Below, in pieces: positions 1 through 6,886 of a stretch of DNA of 6,991 bases (the stretch's first letter is position 1; the number at the start of each line of letters is the position of its first letter). The position numbers and the translations under genes are program-made. The notes beneath the pieces are model-generated. The model searched no databases. It worked only from the letters and a program-made list of their open reading frames with translations, and was not told where the DNA came from. Origin of the DNA: an uncultured bacterium (GTDB lineage Bacteria > Bacillota > Clostridia > Lachnospirales > Lachnospiraceae); the NCBI GenBank assembly GCA_947086625.1, contig CAMTZV010000070.1:1-6991 (forward strand). Reading direction: 5' to 3'.

Positions 1-1441
1 TGCGGTGTGCGACGGTATTGCGATGGGACATATCGGCATGAAATATTCGCTCGTGACCCGTGACCTGATCGCGGATTCCACCGAGTGCATGGCGATTGCG
101 CACCAGTTTGACGCGCTTGTGATGGTGCCGAACTGTGACAAAAACGTGCCCGGTCTTCTGATGGCCGCGGCGAGGCTCAACATTCCGACCGTGTTCGTCT
201 CCGGCGGCCCGATGCTCGCGGGACATGTAAAGGGGCAGAAGAGAAGCCTTTCTTCCATGTTTGAGGCGGTCGGCAGCTATGCGGCCGGCACGATGAGCGA
301 GGACGACGTGACCGAATTTGAGAATAAGGTGTGCCCGACGTGCGGCTCGTGCTCCGGCATGTACACGGCAAACTCCATGAACTGCCTGACGGAGGCGCTT
401 GGCATGGGGCTTTCCGGAAACGGCACGATCCCCGCGGTTTACTCCGAGCGCATCAAGCTCGCGAAGCACGCGGGCATGGCGGTGATGGAGCTTGTGCGCA
501 AAAACATCCGCCCGCGCGATATCATGACAAAGGAATCGATCATCAACGCACTGACGGTGGACATGGCGCTTGGCTGCTCGACGAACAGTATGCTGCATCT
601 TCCCGCGATTGCGCATGAGATCGGCTTTGATTTTGATATCTCCTACGCGAACCCGATCAGCGAAAAGACGCCGAACCTGTGTCATCTCGCCCCGGCCGGC
701 CCGACCTACATGGAGGACTTGAACGAGGCGGGCGGCGTGTACGCGGTTATGAAGGAGCTGGCAGACATCGGGCTTTTGAATACGGACTGCATGACGATCA
801 CCGGACAGACGATCGGCGAGAACATCAAAAACGCGGTCAATAGAAACCCCGAGGTCATCCGCACGGTCGACAATCCCTACAGCAAAACCGGCGGCCTTGC
901 CGTGTTAAAGGGCAATCTGGCGCCGGACGGCTCCGTGGTCAAGCGCTCCGCGGTTGTGGAGGAGATGCTTGTGCACGAGGGCCCGGCCCGTGTCTTTGAC
1001 TGTGAGGAGGATGCGATCGCCGCGATCAAGAGCGGAAAGATCGTTTCCGGCGACGTCGTTGTCATCCGCTATGAAGGGCCCAAGGGAGGCCCCGGTATGC
1101 GCGAGATGTTAAATCCCACATCCGCGATTGCGGGCATGGGGCTTGGCTCCTCCGTCGCACTCATCACCGACGGGCGCTTCTCCGGCGCGAGCCGCGGCGC
1201 TTCCATCGGACACGTCTCGCCCGAGGCGGCGGTCGGCGGCCCGATTGCTCTGGTGGAGGAGGGCGACATCATCAGCATCAATATCCCGGAGATGAAGCTG
1301 GATATCCGGGTTTCCGACGAGGAGCTGGCGGCCAGAAAGGCGAAGTGGCAGCCCAGAGAGCCGAAGGTGACGACGGGCTATCTGGCGCGCTACGAGAAGA
1401 TGGTTACTTCCGGAAACAGAGGGGCAATCCTGGAAATCTAG
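1..1441 (+). CDS. ilvD: Dihydroxy-acid dehydratase, 5'-truncated by window edge
   Basis: Converts 2,3-dihydroxyisovalerate and 2,3-dihydroxy-3-methylvalerate to the 2-oxo acids that precede valine/leucine and isoleucine; a cytosolic Fe-S, Mg-dependent enzyme of the IlvD/Edd family. The frame is open from base 2 ([10 protein letters not shown]), so the GTG at 5 is an internal valine, not a start. Family members are usually about 550-560 residues, so roughly 75 N-terminal residues, including the first cluster cysteine, lie upstream. Numbering from the codon at 5: PNCDKNVPG at 42-50 holds a cluster cysteine (C44) and the Mg-binding lysine (K46); [15 protein letters not shown] at 111-125 holds the third cluster cysteine (C116). 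The C-terminal block has [12 protein letters not shown] (358-369) and [16 protein letters not shown] (388-403), where S393 is the expected catalytic base serine. The protein ends normally at TAG 1439-1441. The next gene, ilvB, is in the same pathway. Identity is secure; the start is unseen. Confidence 0.97.
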   Translation, partial: AVCDGIAMGHIGMKYSLVTRDLIADSTECMAIAHQFDALVMVPNCDKNVPGLLMAAARLNIPTVFVSGGPMLAGHVKGQKRSLSSMFEAVGSYAAGTMSEDDVTEFENKVCPTCGSCSGMYTANSMNCLTEALGMGLSGNGTIPAVYSERIKLAKHAGMAVMELVRKNIRPRDIMTKESIINALTVDMALGCSTNSMLHLPAIAHEIGFDFDISYANPISEKTPNLCHLAPAGPTYMEDLNEAGGVYAVMKELADIGLLNTDCMTITGQTIGENIKNAVNRNPEVIRTVDNPYSKTGGLAVLKGNLAPDGSVVKRSAVVEEMLVHEGPARVFDCEEDAIAAIKSGKIVSGDVVVIRYEGPKGGPGMREMLNPTSAIAGMGLGSSVALITDGRFSGASRGASIGHVSPEAAVGGPIALVEEGDIISINIPEMKLDIRVSDEELAARKAKWQPREPKVTTGYLARYEKMVTSGNRGAILEI

Positions 1442-1465
1442 CCGCCCGCGCGCGGCGTCGGCGGC
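1441..1465 (+). other. GC-rich inverted repeat after ilvD
   Basis: GCCGCC at 1441-1446 pairs perfectly with GGCGGC at 1460-1465 around a 13-base GC-rich loop, beginning on the last base of the ilvD stop codon. No T-run follows (the next bases are cggaaatccg), so it does not look like a standard intrinsic terminator. It could protect the 3' end of a processed message, slow polymerase, or be chance in GC-rich DNA. Confidence 0.3.
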
Positions 1466-1502
1466 CGGAAATCCGTTGGTGCAGCCGGGCAGGCGGACGG
1501 GT

Positions 1503-1532
1503 TTGACAGATTACCGGCTAAAAGCTTAAAAC
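1503..1532 (+). promoter_or_regulatory. Possible promoter upstream of ilvB
   Basis: A perfect -35 hexamer TTGACA at 1503-1508 is followed after 18 bases by TAAAAC at 1527-1532, a four-of-six match to TATAAT. A better -10-like string, TAAAAT at 1535-1540, lies too far away (26 bases) to pair with this -35. The region is AT-richer than the surrounding genes and lies between ilvD and ilvB. It would give ilvB its own transcript besides any read-through from ilvD. Sequence match only. Confidence 0.35.
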
Positions 1533-1551
1533 GATAAAATGGATACAGGAC

Positions 1552-1557
1552 AGGAGG
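1552..1557 (+). promoter_or_regulatory. Shine-Dalgarno that sets the ilvB start
   Basis: AGGAGG, a full anti-16S match, lies 11 bases before the ATG at 1569. The longest open frame begins at an ATG at 1539, but that codon lies upstream of this site and has no purine-rich sequence before it. This site therefore decides for the 1569 start. Confidence 0.8.
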
Positions 1558-1568
1558 AATACGATAAG

Positions 1569-3257
1569 ATGCAGCTCACAGGCGCAGAGATCATCATCGA
1601 GTGTTTGAAGGAGCAGGGCGTGGATACCGTGTTCGGCTATCCGGGCGGCGCAATTTTGAACGTCTACGATGAACTGTATAAGCATAGAGATGAAATCAGA
1701 CATATTTTAACGTCCCATGAGCAGGGAGCCAGCCACGCGGCGGACGGCTACGCCAGAAGCACCGGAAAGGTTGGCGTGTGTTTTGCCACGTCCGGCCCCG
1801 GCGCCACGAACCTCGTGACGGGCATCGCGACGGCTTACATGGATTCCGTCCCTGTGGTGGCGATTACCTGCAACGTGGGTGTGTCACTGCTTGGCAAGGA
1901 CAGCTTTCAGGAGATTGACATTACCGGTATCACGACTCCGATTACGAAGCACAACTTTATCGTGAAGGATGTGACAAAGCTGGCGGAGACGATCCGCCGG
2001 GCGTTTGCCATCGCAAAAAAGGGGCGTCCCGGTCCGGTGCTGGTGGATGTGCCCAAGGATGTGACCGCGAACAGAACCGATTATGAGCCGGCTGCGGCAA
2101 AGCCGTCCCACAGCGTGCACCAGATCGGAGAGGATTTGGAGCGGGAGCGTGCGCAGGAGCTTGAGACGGCGCTTGCGCTGCTGCGGGAGTCAAAAAAGCC
2201 GTTTATCTTCGTGGGCGGCGGTGCGGTCATCTCGGGCGCTTCCGGGGAGCTGAGGCGCTTTGTCTCGCTCATGCAGGCGCCGGTATGCGATTCTCTGATG
2301 GGGAAGGGCGCGTTTGACGGGACCGACGCGTTTTACACGGGCATGCTCGGCATGCACGGAACGAAGGTGTCCAATTTTGGTGTGAGCGAGTGCGACCTTC
2401 TGGTCGTTGTGGGCGCTCGTTTTTCCGACCGGGTCATCGGCAATGCGTCCAGATTTGCGAGCAACGCAAAGATCGTTCAGATTGACATCGATGCGGCGGA
2501 AGTGAATAAAAATATACCGGTGACGGCGAGTGTCATCGGCGATGCAAAGGACGTTCTGGCGAAGCTGAACGAGCGGCTGGGACAGCAGGAGCATGACGAG
2601 TGGCTTGCGCACATCGTCAGGCTGAAAGAAAAGTACCCGCTGAAATATGCGGATGAGGGGTTAAGTGGGCCGTACATGGTCGAGGAAATTTACCGGCAGA
2701 CGAAGGGCGACGCGATCATCGTCACGGAGGTCGGGCAGCACCAAATGTGGGCGGCGCAGTATTATAGATATCAGAAGCCGCGCACCCTGCTCACATCCGG
2801 GGGACTGGGAACGATGGGCTACGGGCTTGGCGCGGCCATCGGCGCGCAGGTGGCAAACCCCGGCAGACAGGTGATCAACTTTGCCGGCGACGGATGCTTC
2901 CGCATGAATATGAACGAGATCGCGACCGCGGTGCGCGAGCATTTACCGCTGGTGGAGGTTGTCGTGAACAATCATGTGCTTGGCATGGTGCGCCAGTGGC
3001 AGGATCTGTTTTACGAGAAGCATTACTCGGCGACGGTGCTAAGCGACAGTGTGGACTATGTGAAGCTTGCGGAGGCGATGGGAGCAAAGGGTATGCGCGC
3101 GACGACGCGCGAGGAGTTTAACACGGCGTTAGAGGAGGCTCTGGCGGCGGACGGCCCGGTTGTCATCGATGCGGTGATCGACTGTGACGACAAGGTGTGG
3201 CCGATGGTTGCGCCGGGTGCGCCGATCTCGGAGGCATTCACGGCAGAGGATTTATGA
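1569..3257 (+). CDS. ilvB: Acetolactate (acetohydroxyacid) synthase large, catalytic subunit
   Basis: Thiamine-diphosphate enzyme joining two pyruvates to acetolactate, or pyruvate and 2-oxobutyrate to acetohydroxybutyrate: the first common step of branched-chain amino acid synthesis. From ATG 1569 it has 562 residues, a normal length, and begins MQLTGAEIIIECL as family members do. The N-terminal PYR domain has FGYPGG (22-27) and the ThDP-activating glutamate E51 in SHEQGASHAADGYAR. The central FAD-type domain spans about 190-340. The C-terminal PP domain has GDG (440-442) and NN (467-468), the Mg-ThDP motif, followed by LGMVRQWQ (471-478), containing the tryptophan equivalent to a known herbicide-contact residue. 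The usual GQV(P/A) loop reads CNVG (101-104). No small regulatory subunit (ilvN) adjoins it; the next gene is serC after a 128-base spacer. ilvD precedes it. Other ThDP enzymes (catabolic AlsS, oxalyl-CoA decarboxylase, glyoxylate carboligase) are less likely given the overall match and the ilvD neighbour. Confidence 0.96.
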   Translation: MQLTGAEIIIECLKEQGVDTVFGYPGGAILNVYDELYKHRDEIRHILTSHEQGASHAADGYARSTGKVGVCFATSGPGATNLVTGIATAYMDSVPVVAITCNVGVSLLGKDSFQEIDITGITTPITKHNFIVKDVTKLAETIRRAFAIAKKGRPGPVLVDVPKDVTANRTDYEPAAAKPSHSVHQIGEDLERERAQELETALALLRESKKPFIFVGGGAVISGASGELRRFVSLMQAPVCDSLMGKGAFDGTDAFYTGMLGMHGTKVSNFGVSECDLLVVVGARFSDRVIGNASRFASNAKIVQIDIDAAEVNKNIPVTASVIGDAKDVLAKLNERLGQQEHDEWLAHIVRLKEKYPLKYADEGLSGPYMVEEIYRQTKGDAIIVTEVGQHQMWAAQYYRYQKPRTLLTSGGLGTMGYGLGAAIGAQVANPGRQVINFAGDGCFRMNMNEIATAVREHLPLVEVVVNNHVLGMVRQWQDLFYEKHYSATVLSDSVDYVKLAEAMGAKGMRATTREEFNTALEEALAADGPVVIDAVIDCDDKVWPMVAPGAPISEAFTAEDL

Positions 3258-3263
3258 CACGAT

Positions 3264-3312
3264 GCGCACAGCCGCATAAGGAAATGTGCTGCGATGTGGC
3301 TGCGGCTGGCGC
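3264..3312 (+). other. Long imperfect stem-loop in the ilvB-serC spacer
   Basis: The arm 3264-3276 (GCGCACAGCCGCA) pairs with 3301-3312 (TGCGGCTGGCGC): 8 bp, one bulged A at 3268, then 4 bp, closing a 24-base loop. No T-run follows, so it is not a textbook terminator. Its position just past the ilvB stop and before the serC ribosome site suggests a 3'-end structure of the ilv message or a leader structure of the ser operon. The pairing is read from the sequence; its function is inferred. Confidence 0.45.
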
Positions 3313-3321
3313 GATACGCGC
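3309..3321 (+). other. Small perfect hairpin competing with the longer stem
   Basis: GCGCG (3309-3313), loop ATA, CGCGC (3317-3321) form a 5-bp all-GC hairpin. It uses bases 3309-3312, which also form the outer part of the longer stem-loop, so the two structures cannot both be complete. It is followed by ggcagatttcaac, with only three Ts in a row. The rest of the spacer to 3370 contains a CATAAT string (3348-3353) that resembles a -10 box but has no recognisable -35 partner. Confidence 0.35.
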
Positions 3322-3385
3322 GGCAGATTTCAACGACCGTGCGTAATCATAATTTAGGAAAAAGAAAATAGAGGAGGAGCAAGCA

Positions 3386-4468
3386 ATGAGCAGAGTATAC
3401 AACTTTTCTGCGGGTCCGGCGGTACTGCCGGAGGAGGTATTGAAGGAAGCAGCAGATGAAATGCTGGATTACAGGGGATGCGGCATGTCCGTGATGGAGA
3501 TGTCCCACCGCTCGAAGGTGTACGATACGATCATCAAGGAGGCGGAGGCGGATCTTCGCGAGCTGATGAACATTCCCGATTATTACAGGGTGCTGTTTTT
3601 ACAGGGCGGCGCGTCGCAGCAGTTTGCGGCAATCCCGATGAATCTGATGAAAAACAAAAAGGCGGGTTATATTCTGACCGGACAATGGGCGAAAAAGGCG
3701 TTTGCAGAGGCAAAGCTCTACGGCGAGGCGATCGAGCTGGCATCCTCCGCGGACGAGACGTTCTCCTACATTCCGGACTGTTCGAATCTGGATATTCCGT
3801 CCGATCTGGACTATGTTTACATCTGCGAGAACAACACGATCTACGGCACAAAGTACCACACGCTTCCCGATACGAAGGGCATCGACCTCGTGGCGGACGT
3901 GTCCTCATGCTTTTTATCCGAGCCGGTGGATGTGACAAAGTACGGCGTCATCTACGGCGGCGTGCAGAAGAACATCGGGCCTGCGGGCGTGGTGATCGTC
4001 ATCATCCGCGAGGATTTGATTCGCGACGACGTGCTCCCCGGCACGCCGACGATGCTCAAATACAAGACGCAGGCGGACAACGACAGCCTTTACAACACGC
4101 CGCCCTGCTACGGCATCTATATCTGCGGCAAGGTGTTCAAGTGGATTAAAAAGATGGGCGGTCTTTCTGCGATGAAGGAGCACAACGAGAAAAAAGCGAA
4201 GATTCTCTACGATTTTCTGGATCAGAGCAAAATGTTCAGGGGAACGGTGCGTAAGGAGGACCGCTCGCTGATGAACGTGCCGTTTGTGACCGGAAACGAC
4301 GAATTGGATGCAAAGTTTGTGGCTGAGGCGAAGGCGGCGGGCTTTGAAAATCTGAAAGGGCACCGCACCGTTGGCGGCATGCGGGCGTCCATTTACAATG
4401 CAATGCCCATCGAGGGAGTCGAGAAGCTGGTCGCGTTTATGAAGAAGTTTGAAGAGGAGAATGCATAA
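3386..4468 (+). CDS. serC: Phosphoserine aminotransferase
   Basis: PLP enzyme (class V aminotransferase fold) that transfers the amino group of glutamate to 3-phosphohydroxypyruvate, giving O-phosphoserine, the second step of serine synthesis. 360 residues, close to E. coli SerC. It begins YNFSAGPAVLPEEVL (5-19), a family hallmark. GGASQQF (74-80) binds the cofactor phosphate, D171 in ADVSSCFLS faces the pyridine nitrogen, and K195 in QKNIGPAG is the Schiff-base lysine. H41-R42 and H326-R327 with R333 (HRTVGGMRAS) are the expected substrate phosphate/carboxylate contacts. The ATG at 3386 has GAGGAGG at 3371-3377, 8 bases upstream, so the start is firm. The stop TAA (4466-4468) is one base from the serA ATG, and the serA ribosome site lies inside the serC 3' end, implying translational coupling. 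SerC can also act on a vitamin B6 intermediate, but the serA neighbour argues for serine. Confidence 0.98.
   Translation: MSRVYNFSAGPAVLPEEVLKEAADEMLDYRGCGMSVMEMSHRSKVYDTIIKEAEADLRELMNIPDYYRVLFLQGGASQQFAAIPMNLMKNKKAGYILTGQWAKKAFAEAKLYGEAIELASSADETFSYIPDCSNLDIPSDLDYVYICENNTIYGTKYHTLPDTKGIDLVADVSSCFLSEPVDVTKYGVIYGGVQKNIGPAGVVIVIIREDLIRDDVLPGTPTMLKYKTQADNDSLYNTPPCYGIYICGKVFKWIKKMGGLSAMKEHNEKKAKILYDFLDQSKMFRGTVRKEDRSLMNVPFVTGNDELDAKFVAEAKAAGFENLKGHRTVGGMRASIYNAMPIEGVEKLVAFMKKFEEENA
4455..4459 (+). promoter_or_regulatory. Ribosome binding site of serA inside the end of serC
   Basis: AGGAG lies 10 bases before the ATG at 4470 and overlaps the last serC codons. Two other in-frame starts are less likely: the TTG at 4449 lies before this site, and the ATG at 4461 is only one base after it. 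The site therefore supports a start at 4470. Confidence 0.75.
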
Positions 4469-4469
4469 C

Positions 4470-5633
4470 ATGTTTAATTATACTTGCTTAAACCCCATCG
4501 CGGGCGTGGGACTGGATTTACTGACCGATGATTACAAAAAGGTGGAGGCGCTTTCCGATGCACAGGCCGTGCTCGTGCGCTCCGCGTCGATGCATGAGAT
4601 GGAGCTGCCCGATACGCTTGTGGCGGTCGCGCGTGCGGGAGCGGGCGTCAACAACATTCCGCTGGAGGAGTGCGCAAAGAAGGGAATCGTTGTGTTCAAC
4701 ACGCCCGGCGCGAACGCGAACGGCGTGAAGGAGCTCGTGTTTGCGGGTATGCTGCTGGCGGCGCGTGACGTGGTAGGCGGCATCAGCTGGTGCGCATCCG
4801 AGAAGGAAAACGCGGACATCGCAAAGGCGGCGGAGAAGCAGAAGAAAAATTTTGCGGGCACCGAGCTTTTCGGCAAGAAGCTTGGCGTGATCGGCCTCGG
4901 GGCGATCGGCATCAAGGTGGCGAACACGGCGCGGCACTTCGGCATGGAGGTGTACGGCTATGATCCCTATATCTCGGTCAACGCCGCGTGGAACCTCTCA
5001 AGGGACGTCAAGCACATCAACGACACGGAGACGATTTACCGCGAGTGCGATTACATCACGATCCATGTCCCGCTGATGGACGCGACAAAAAAGATGATCA
5101 GTGCGGAGGCCATCGCGATGATGAAGCCGACGGCGGTCGTTTTGAACTTTGCGCGTGACCAGCTCGTGGACGAGGAGGCGATGGTGGCGGCACTTGCGGA
5201 GGGAAGGATACGCAAATATGTGTCCGACTTTGCAAATCCGACGACAGTCGGAAAGCCGGGCTGCATCGTCATCCCGCATCTTGGCGCTTCCACGGAGGAG
5301 TCCGAGGATAACTGCGCGGTTATGGCGGTACAGGAAATCCGCGATTACATGGAAAACGGAAACATCAAAAATTCCGTGAACTATCCGGGCTGCGACATGG
5401 GCGTATGCCAGACTGCGGGGCGCATTGCGTTTCTGCACAAAAACGCAAAGGGTACGATCGGAACGTTCACCGCGTGTCTGGGCGATGCCGGCATCAATAT
5501 CGACAACATGTCGAACAAGAGCAAGGGCGATTATGCCTATACGATGATGGACGTGGACGCGGAGGTGCCCGCCGACGTGGTAGAAAAACTGTCGAATTTG
5601 CCGGGTGTATTTAAGGCAAGGGTGGTAAAATAA
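4470..5633 (+). CDS. serA: D-3-phosphoglycerate dehydrogenase, short ACT-tailed form
   Basis: NAD-dependent D-2-hydroxyacid dehydrogenase that oxidises 3-phosphoglycerate to 3-phosphohydroxypyruvate, committing carbon to serine. 387 residues from ATG 4470. The substrate-domain motif RAGAGVNNI is at 55-63, the Rossmann loop GLGAIG at 142-147, and D165 in YGYDPY follows the second strand and should bind the NAD ribose. R229 (NFARD) and H270 (IPHLGAS) are the catalytic arginine and histidine. The glutamate of the usual DVFxxEP stretch is not recognisable; here the segment reads SDFANPTTVGKPG (252-264). Residues from about 316 to the end look like an ACT domain, the usual site of serine feedback binding, with no long intervening domain. 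The protein begins NYTCLNPIAGVGL, as in the clostridial subfamily. It is one base from serC and overlaps the DUF1015 gene by one base. Family assignment is strong; substrate is supported by context. Confidence 0.95.
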   Translation: MFNYTCLNPIAGVGLDLLTDDYKKVEALSDAQAVLVRSASMHEMELPDTLVAVARAGAGVNNIPLEECAKKGIVVFNTPGANANGVKELVFAGMLLAARDVVGGISWCASEKENADIAKAAEKQKKNFAGTELFGKKLGVIGLGAIGIKVANTARHFGMEVYGYDPYISVNAAWNLSRDVKHINDTETIYRECDYITIHVPLMDATKKMISAEAIAMMKPTAVVLNFARDQLVDEEAMVAALAEGRIRKYVSDFANPTTVGKPGCIVIPHLGASTEESEDNCAVMAVQEIRDYMENGNIKNSVNYPGCDMGVCQTAGRIAFLHKNAKGTIGTFTACLGDAGINIDNMSNKSKGDYAYTMMDVDAEVPADVVEKLSNLPGVFKARVVK

Positions 5634-6874
5634 TGGCAGAGGTAAGACCTTTTCGGGCATTCCGCCCGGTTGCGGGCAAAGCGGCGGCGATCGCTGCTTT
5701 GCCCTATGACGTTTACAGCAGGAAAGAGGCAAAGGAGGCGGTCGCGGGCAACCCGGACTCCTTTTTGAACATTGACCGGGCGGAGACGCAGTTTGACGAC
5801 TCCGTGGATACATACGCGCCCTGCGTGTATGAAAAGGCGCACGAGCTTTTGTGGAAGCGGATTGGTGCGGGCGATTTCGTGCAGGACTTATCGCCCTGCT
5901 ACTACATTTATGAGCTGACGATGGACGGACGCGTGCAGACAGGTATCGTGGCCTGCGCCTCCATCGACGACTACGCGTGCGGCGTTATCAAAAAGCATGA
6001 GAATACCCGTGCGGACAAGGAGGAGGACCGTATCCGTCATGTGGATGCGTGCAACGCGCAGACCGGCCCGATCTTTCTCGCGTACCGCGGGAATGCCGTG
6101 ATCCGGGGCATCCTCACAGAGGCGAAGGAGCGGACGCCCGTCTATGATTTTGCGGCGGACGACGGCGTGCGCCACCGGGTTTGGGTGATCGACGGCGCGC
6201 CGGAGATCGATGCGCTGCGTGCGGCGTTTGCGGGCATCGGGGAGATCTACATCGCAGACGGGCATCACCGCGCGGCCTCGGCGGTGAAGGTGGGCTTTGG
6301 GCGCAGGAAAGAGCACCCCGATTACGACGGGACGGAGGAGTTTAACTATTTCCTGTCGGTATTGTTTGCGGATGAAGAGCTGATGATCATGGACTATAAC
6401 CGCGTTGTGAAGGACTTGAACGGGCTTTCGGAGGATGAATTTCTGGCGAAGGTACAGGAGATTTTTCAGGTGAGGAGGATCGACCGCGCGGAGCGAAGGC
6501 CCGCGAAAAAGGGCGATTTCTCGCTGTATCTGGACGGGCGGTGGTATGCGTGCACGGTGAGGGACGAAAACCGCAGCGAAGATCCCGTGAAGGGGCTGGA
6601 CGTCTCGCTTTTGCAGGAGCTTCTGCTCGCTCCGGTGCTCGGTATCACCGATCCGAAAAGGGATGCGCGCATCGATTTTGTGGGCGGCATCCGCGGGCTG
6701 GATGAGCTGGAGCGGCGCTGCAGCGCTTCCGGGGACGGTGTGTGCGCGTTCGCGATGTATCCGACCGATATCCGGGAGCTGTTCGCGGTGGCGGACGCGG
6801 GGCTGCTCATGCCGCCGAAATCGACGTGGTTTGAGCCGAAGCTTCGAAGCGGGCTGTTTATTCATGCGCTGTAG
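5633..6874 (+). CDS. DUF1015 (COG4198) family protein, candidate serine-pathway partner
   Basis: Conserved protein of 413 residues whose biochemical role I cannot state. Family signatures are VRPFRAFRPVAGK (4-16), ALPYDVYS (22-29), NPDSFLNIDR (40-49), KKHENTRADKEEDRIRHVD (120-138), IADGHHRAASAV (207-218) and the C-terminal MPPKSTWFEPKLRSGLF (393-409). No signal peptide or membrane segment is visible, so it should be cytosolic. DGHHR (209-213) resembles the motif of the ParB-like free-serine kinases SerK and SbnI, suggesting nucleotide or phospho-serine chemistry; this is inference. The gene starts at ATG 5633, sharing its A with the serA stop (TAATG), behind a weak AGGGTGG (5619-5625). It probably depends on re-initiation after serA. 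Its place after serC and serA, with no serB in view, makes a role in the phosphoserine-to-serine step or its control plausible. Length and both termini look complete, with no frameshift. Confidence 0.9.
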   Translation: MAEVRPFRAFRPVAGKAAAIAALPYDVYSRKEAKEAVAGNPDSFLNIDRAETQFDDSVDTYAPCVYEKAHELLWKRIGAGDFVQDLSPCYYIYELTMDGRVQTGIVACASIDDYACGVIKKHENTRADKEEDRIRHVDACNAQTGPIFLAYRGNAVIRGILTEAKERTPVYDFAADDGVRHRVWVIDGAPEIDALRAAFAGIGEIYIADGHHRAASAVKVGFGRRKEHPDYDGTEEFNYFLSVLFADEELMIMDYNRVVKDLNGLSEDEFLAKVQEIFQVRRIDRAERRPAKKGDFSLYLDGRWYACTVRDENRSEDPVKGLDVSLLQELLLAPVLGITDPKRDARIDFVGGIRGLDELERRCSASGDGVCAFAMYPTDIRELFAVADAGLLMPPKSTWFEPKLRSGLFIHAL

Positions 6875-6886
6875 AGGACGTATCTG

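Noticed and set aside
5..7. GTG at 5 as the start of ilvD
   Set aside because: The frame is open upstream, and the residues A-V-C-D-G are internal in the family; the protein would lack a required cluster cysteine.
1539..1568. Upstream ATG of ilvB that would add ten residues
   Set aside because: The AGGAGG lies downstream of this ATG, and family proteins begin at MQLTG.
1442..1568. T-box or amino-acid riboswitch leader before ilvB
   Set aside because: The spacer is too short, and no T-box core sequence or terminator with T-run is visible.
3255..3330. Intrinsic terminator after ilvB
   Set aside because: The stem-loops are strong, but no run of Ts follows either one; recorded as structures of unknown role instead.
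3350..3365. CodY-like operator (AATTTAGGAAAAA) before serC
   Set aside because: Only about nine of fifteen positions fit the AATTTTCWGAAAATT consensus in either register, and AT-rich leader sequence gives such matches by chance.
3478..4149. A 223-codon + strand frame inside serC
   Set aside because: It is a frame-shifted reading of serC, very rich in Arg, Gly and His, with no ribosome site or family match.
5888..6865. A 325-codon open frame on the - strand inside the DUF1015 gene, and a 271-codon one at 4998-5813
   Set aside because: Both lie antisense to well-supported genes in GC-rich DNA where stop codons are rare; neither shows a recognisable domain, and their composition is arginine- and histidine-rich as expected for shadows.
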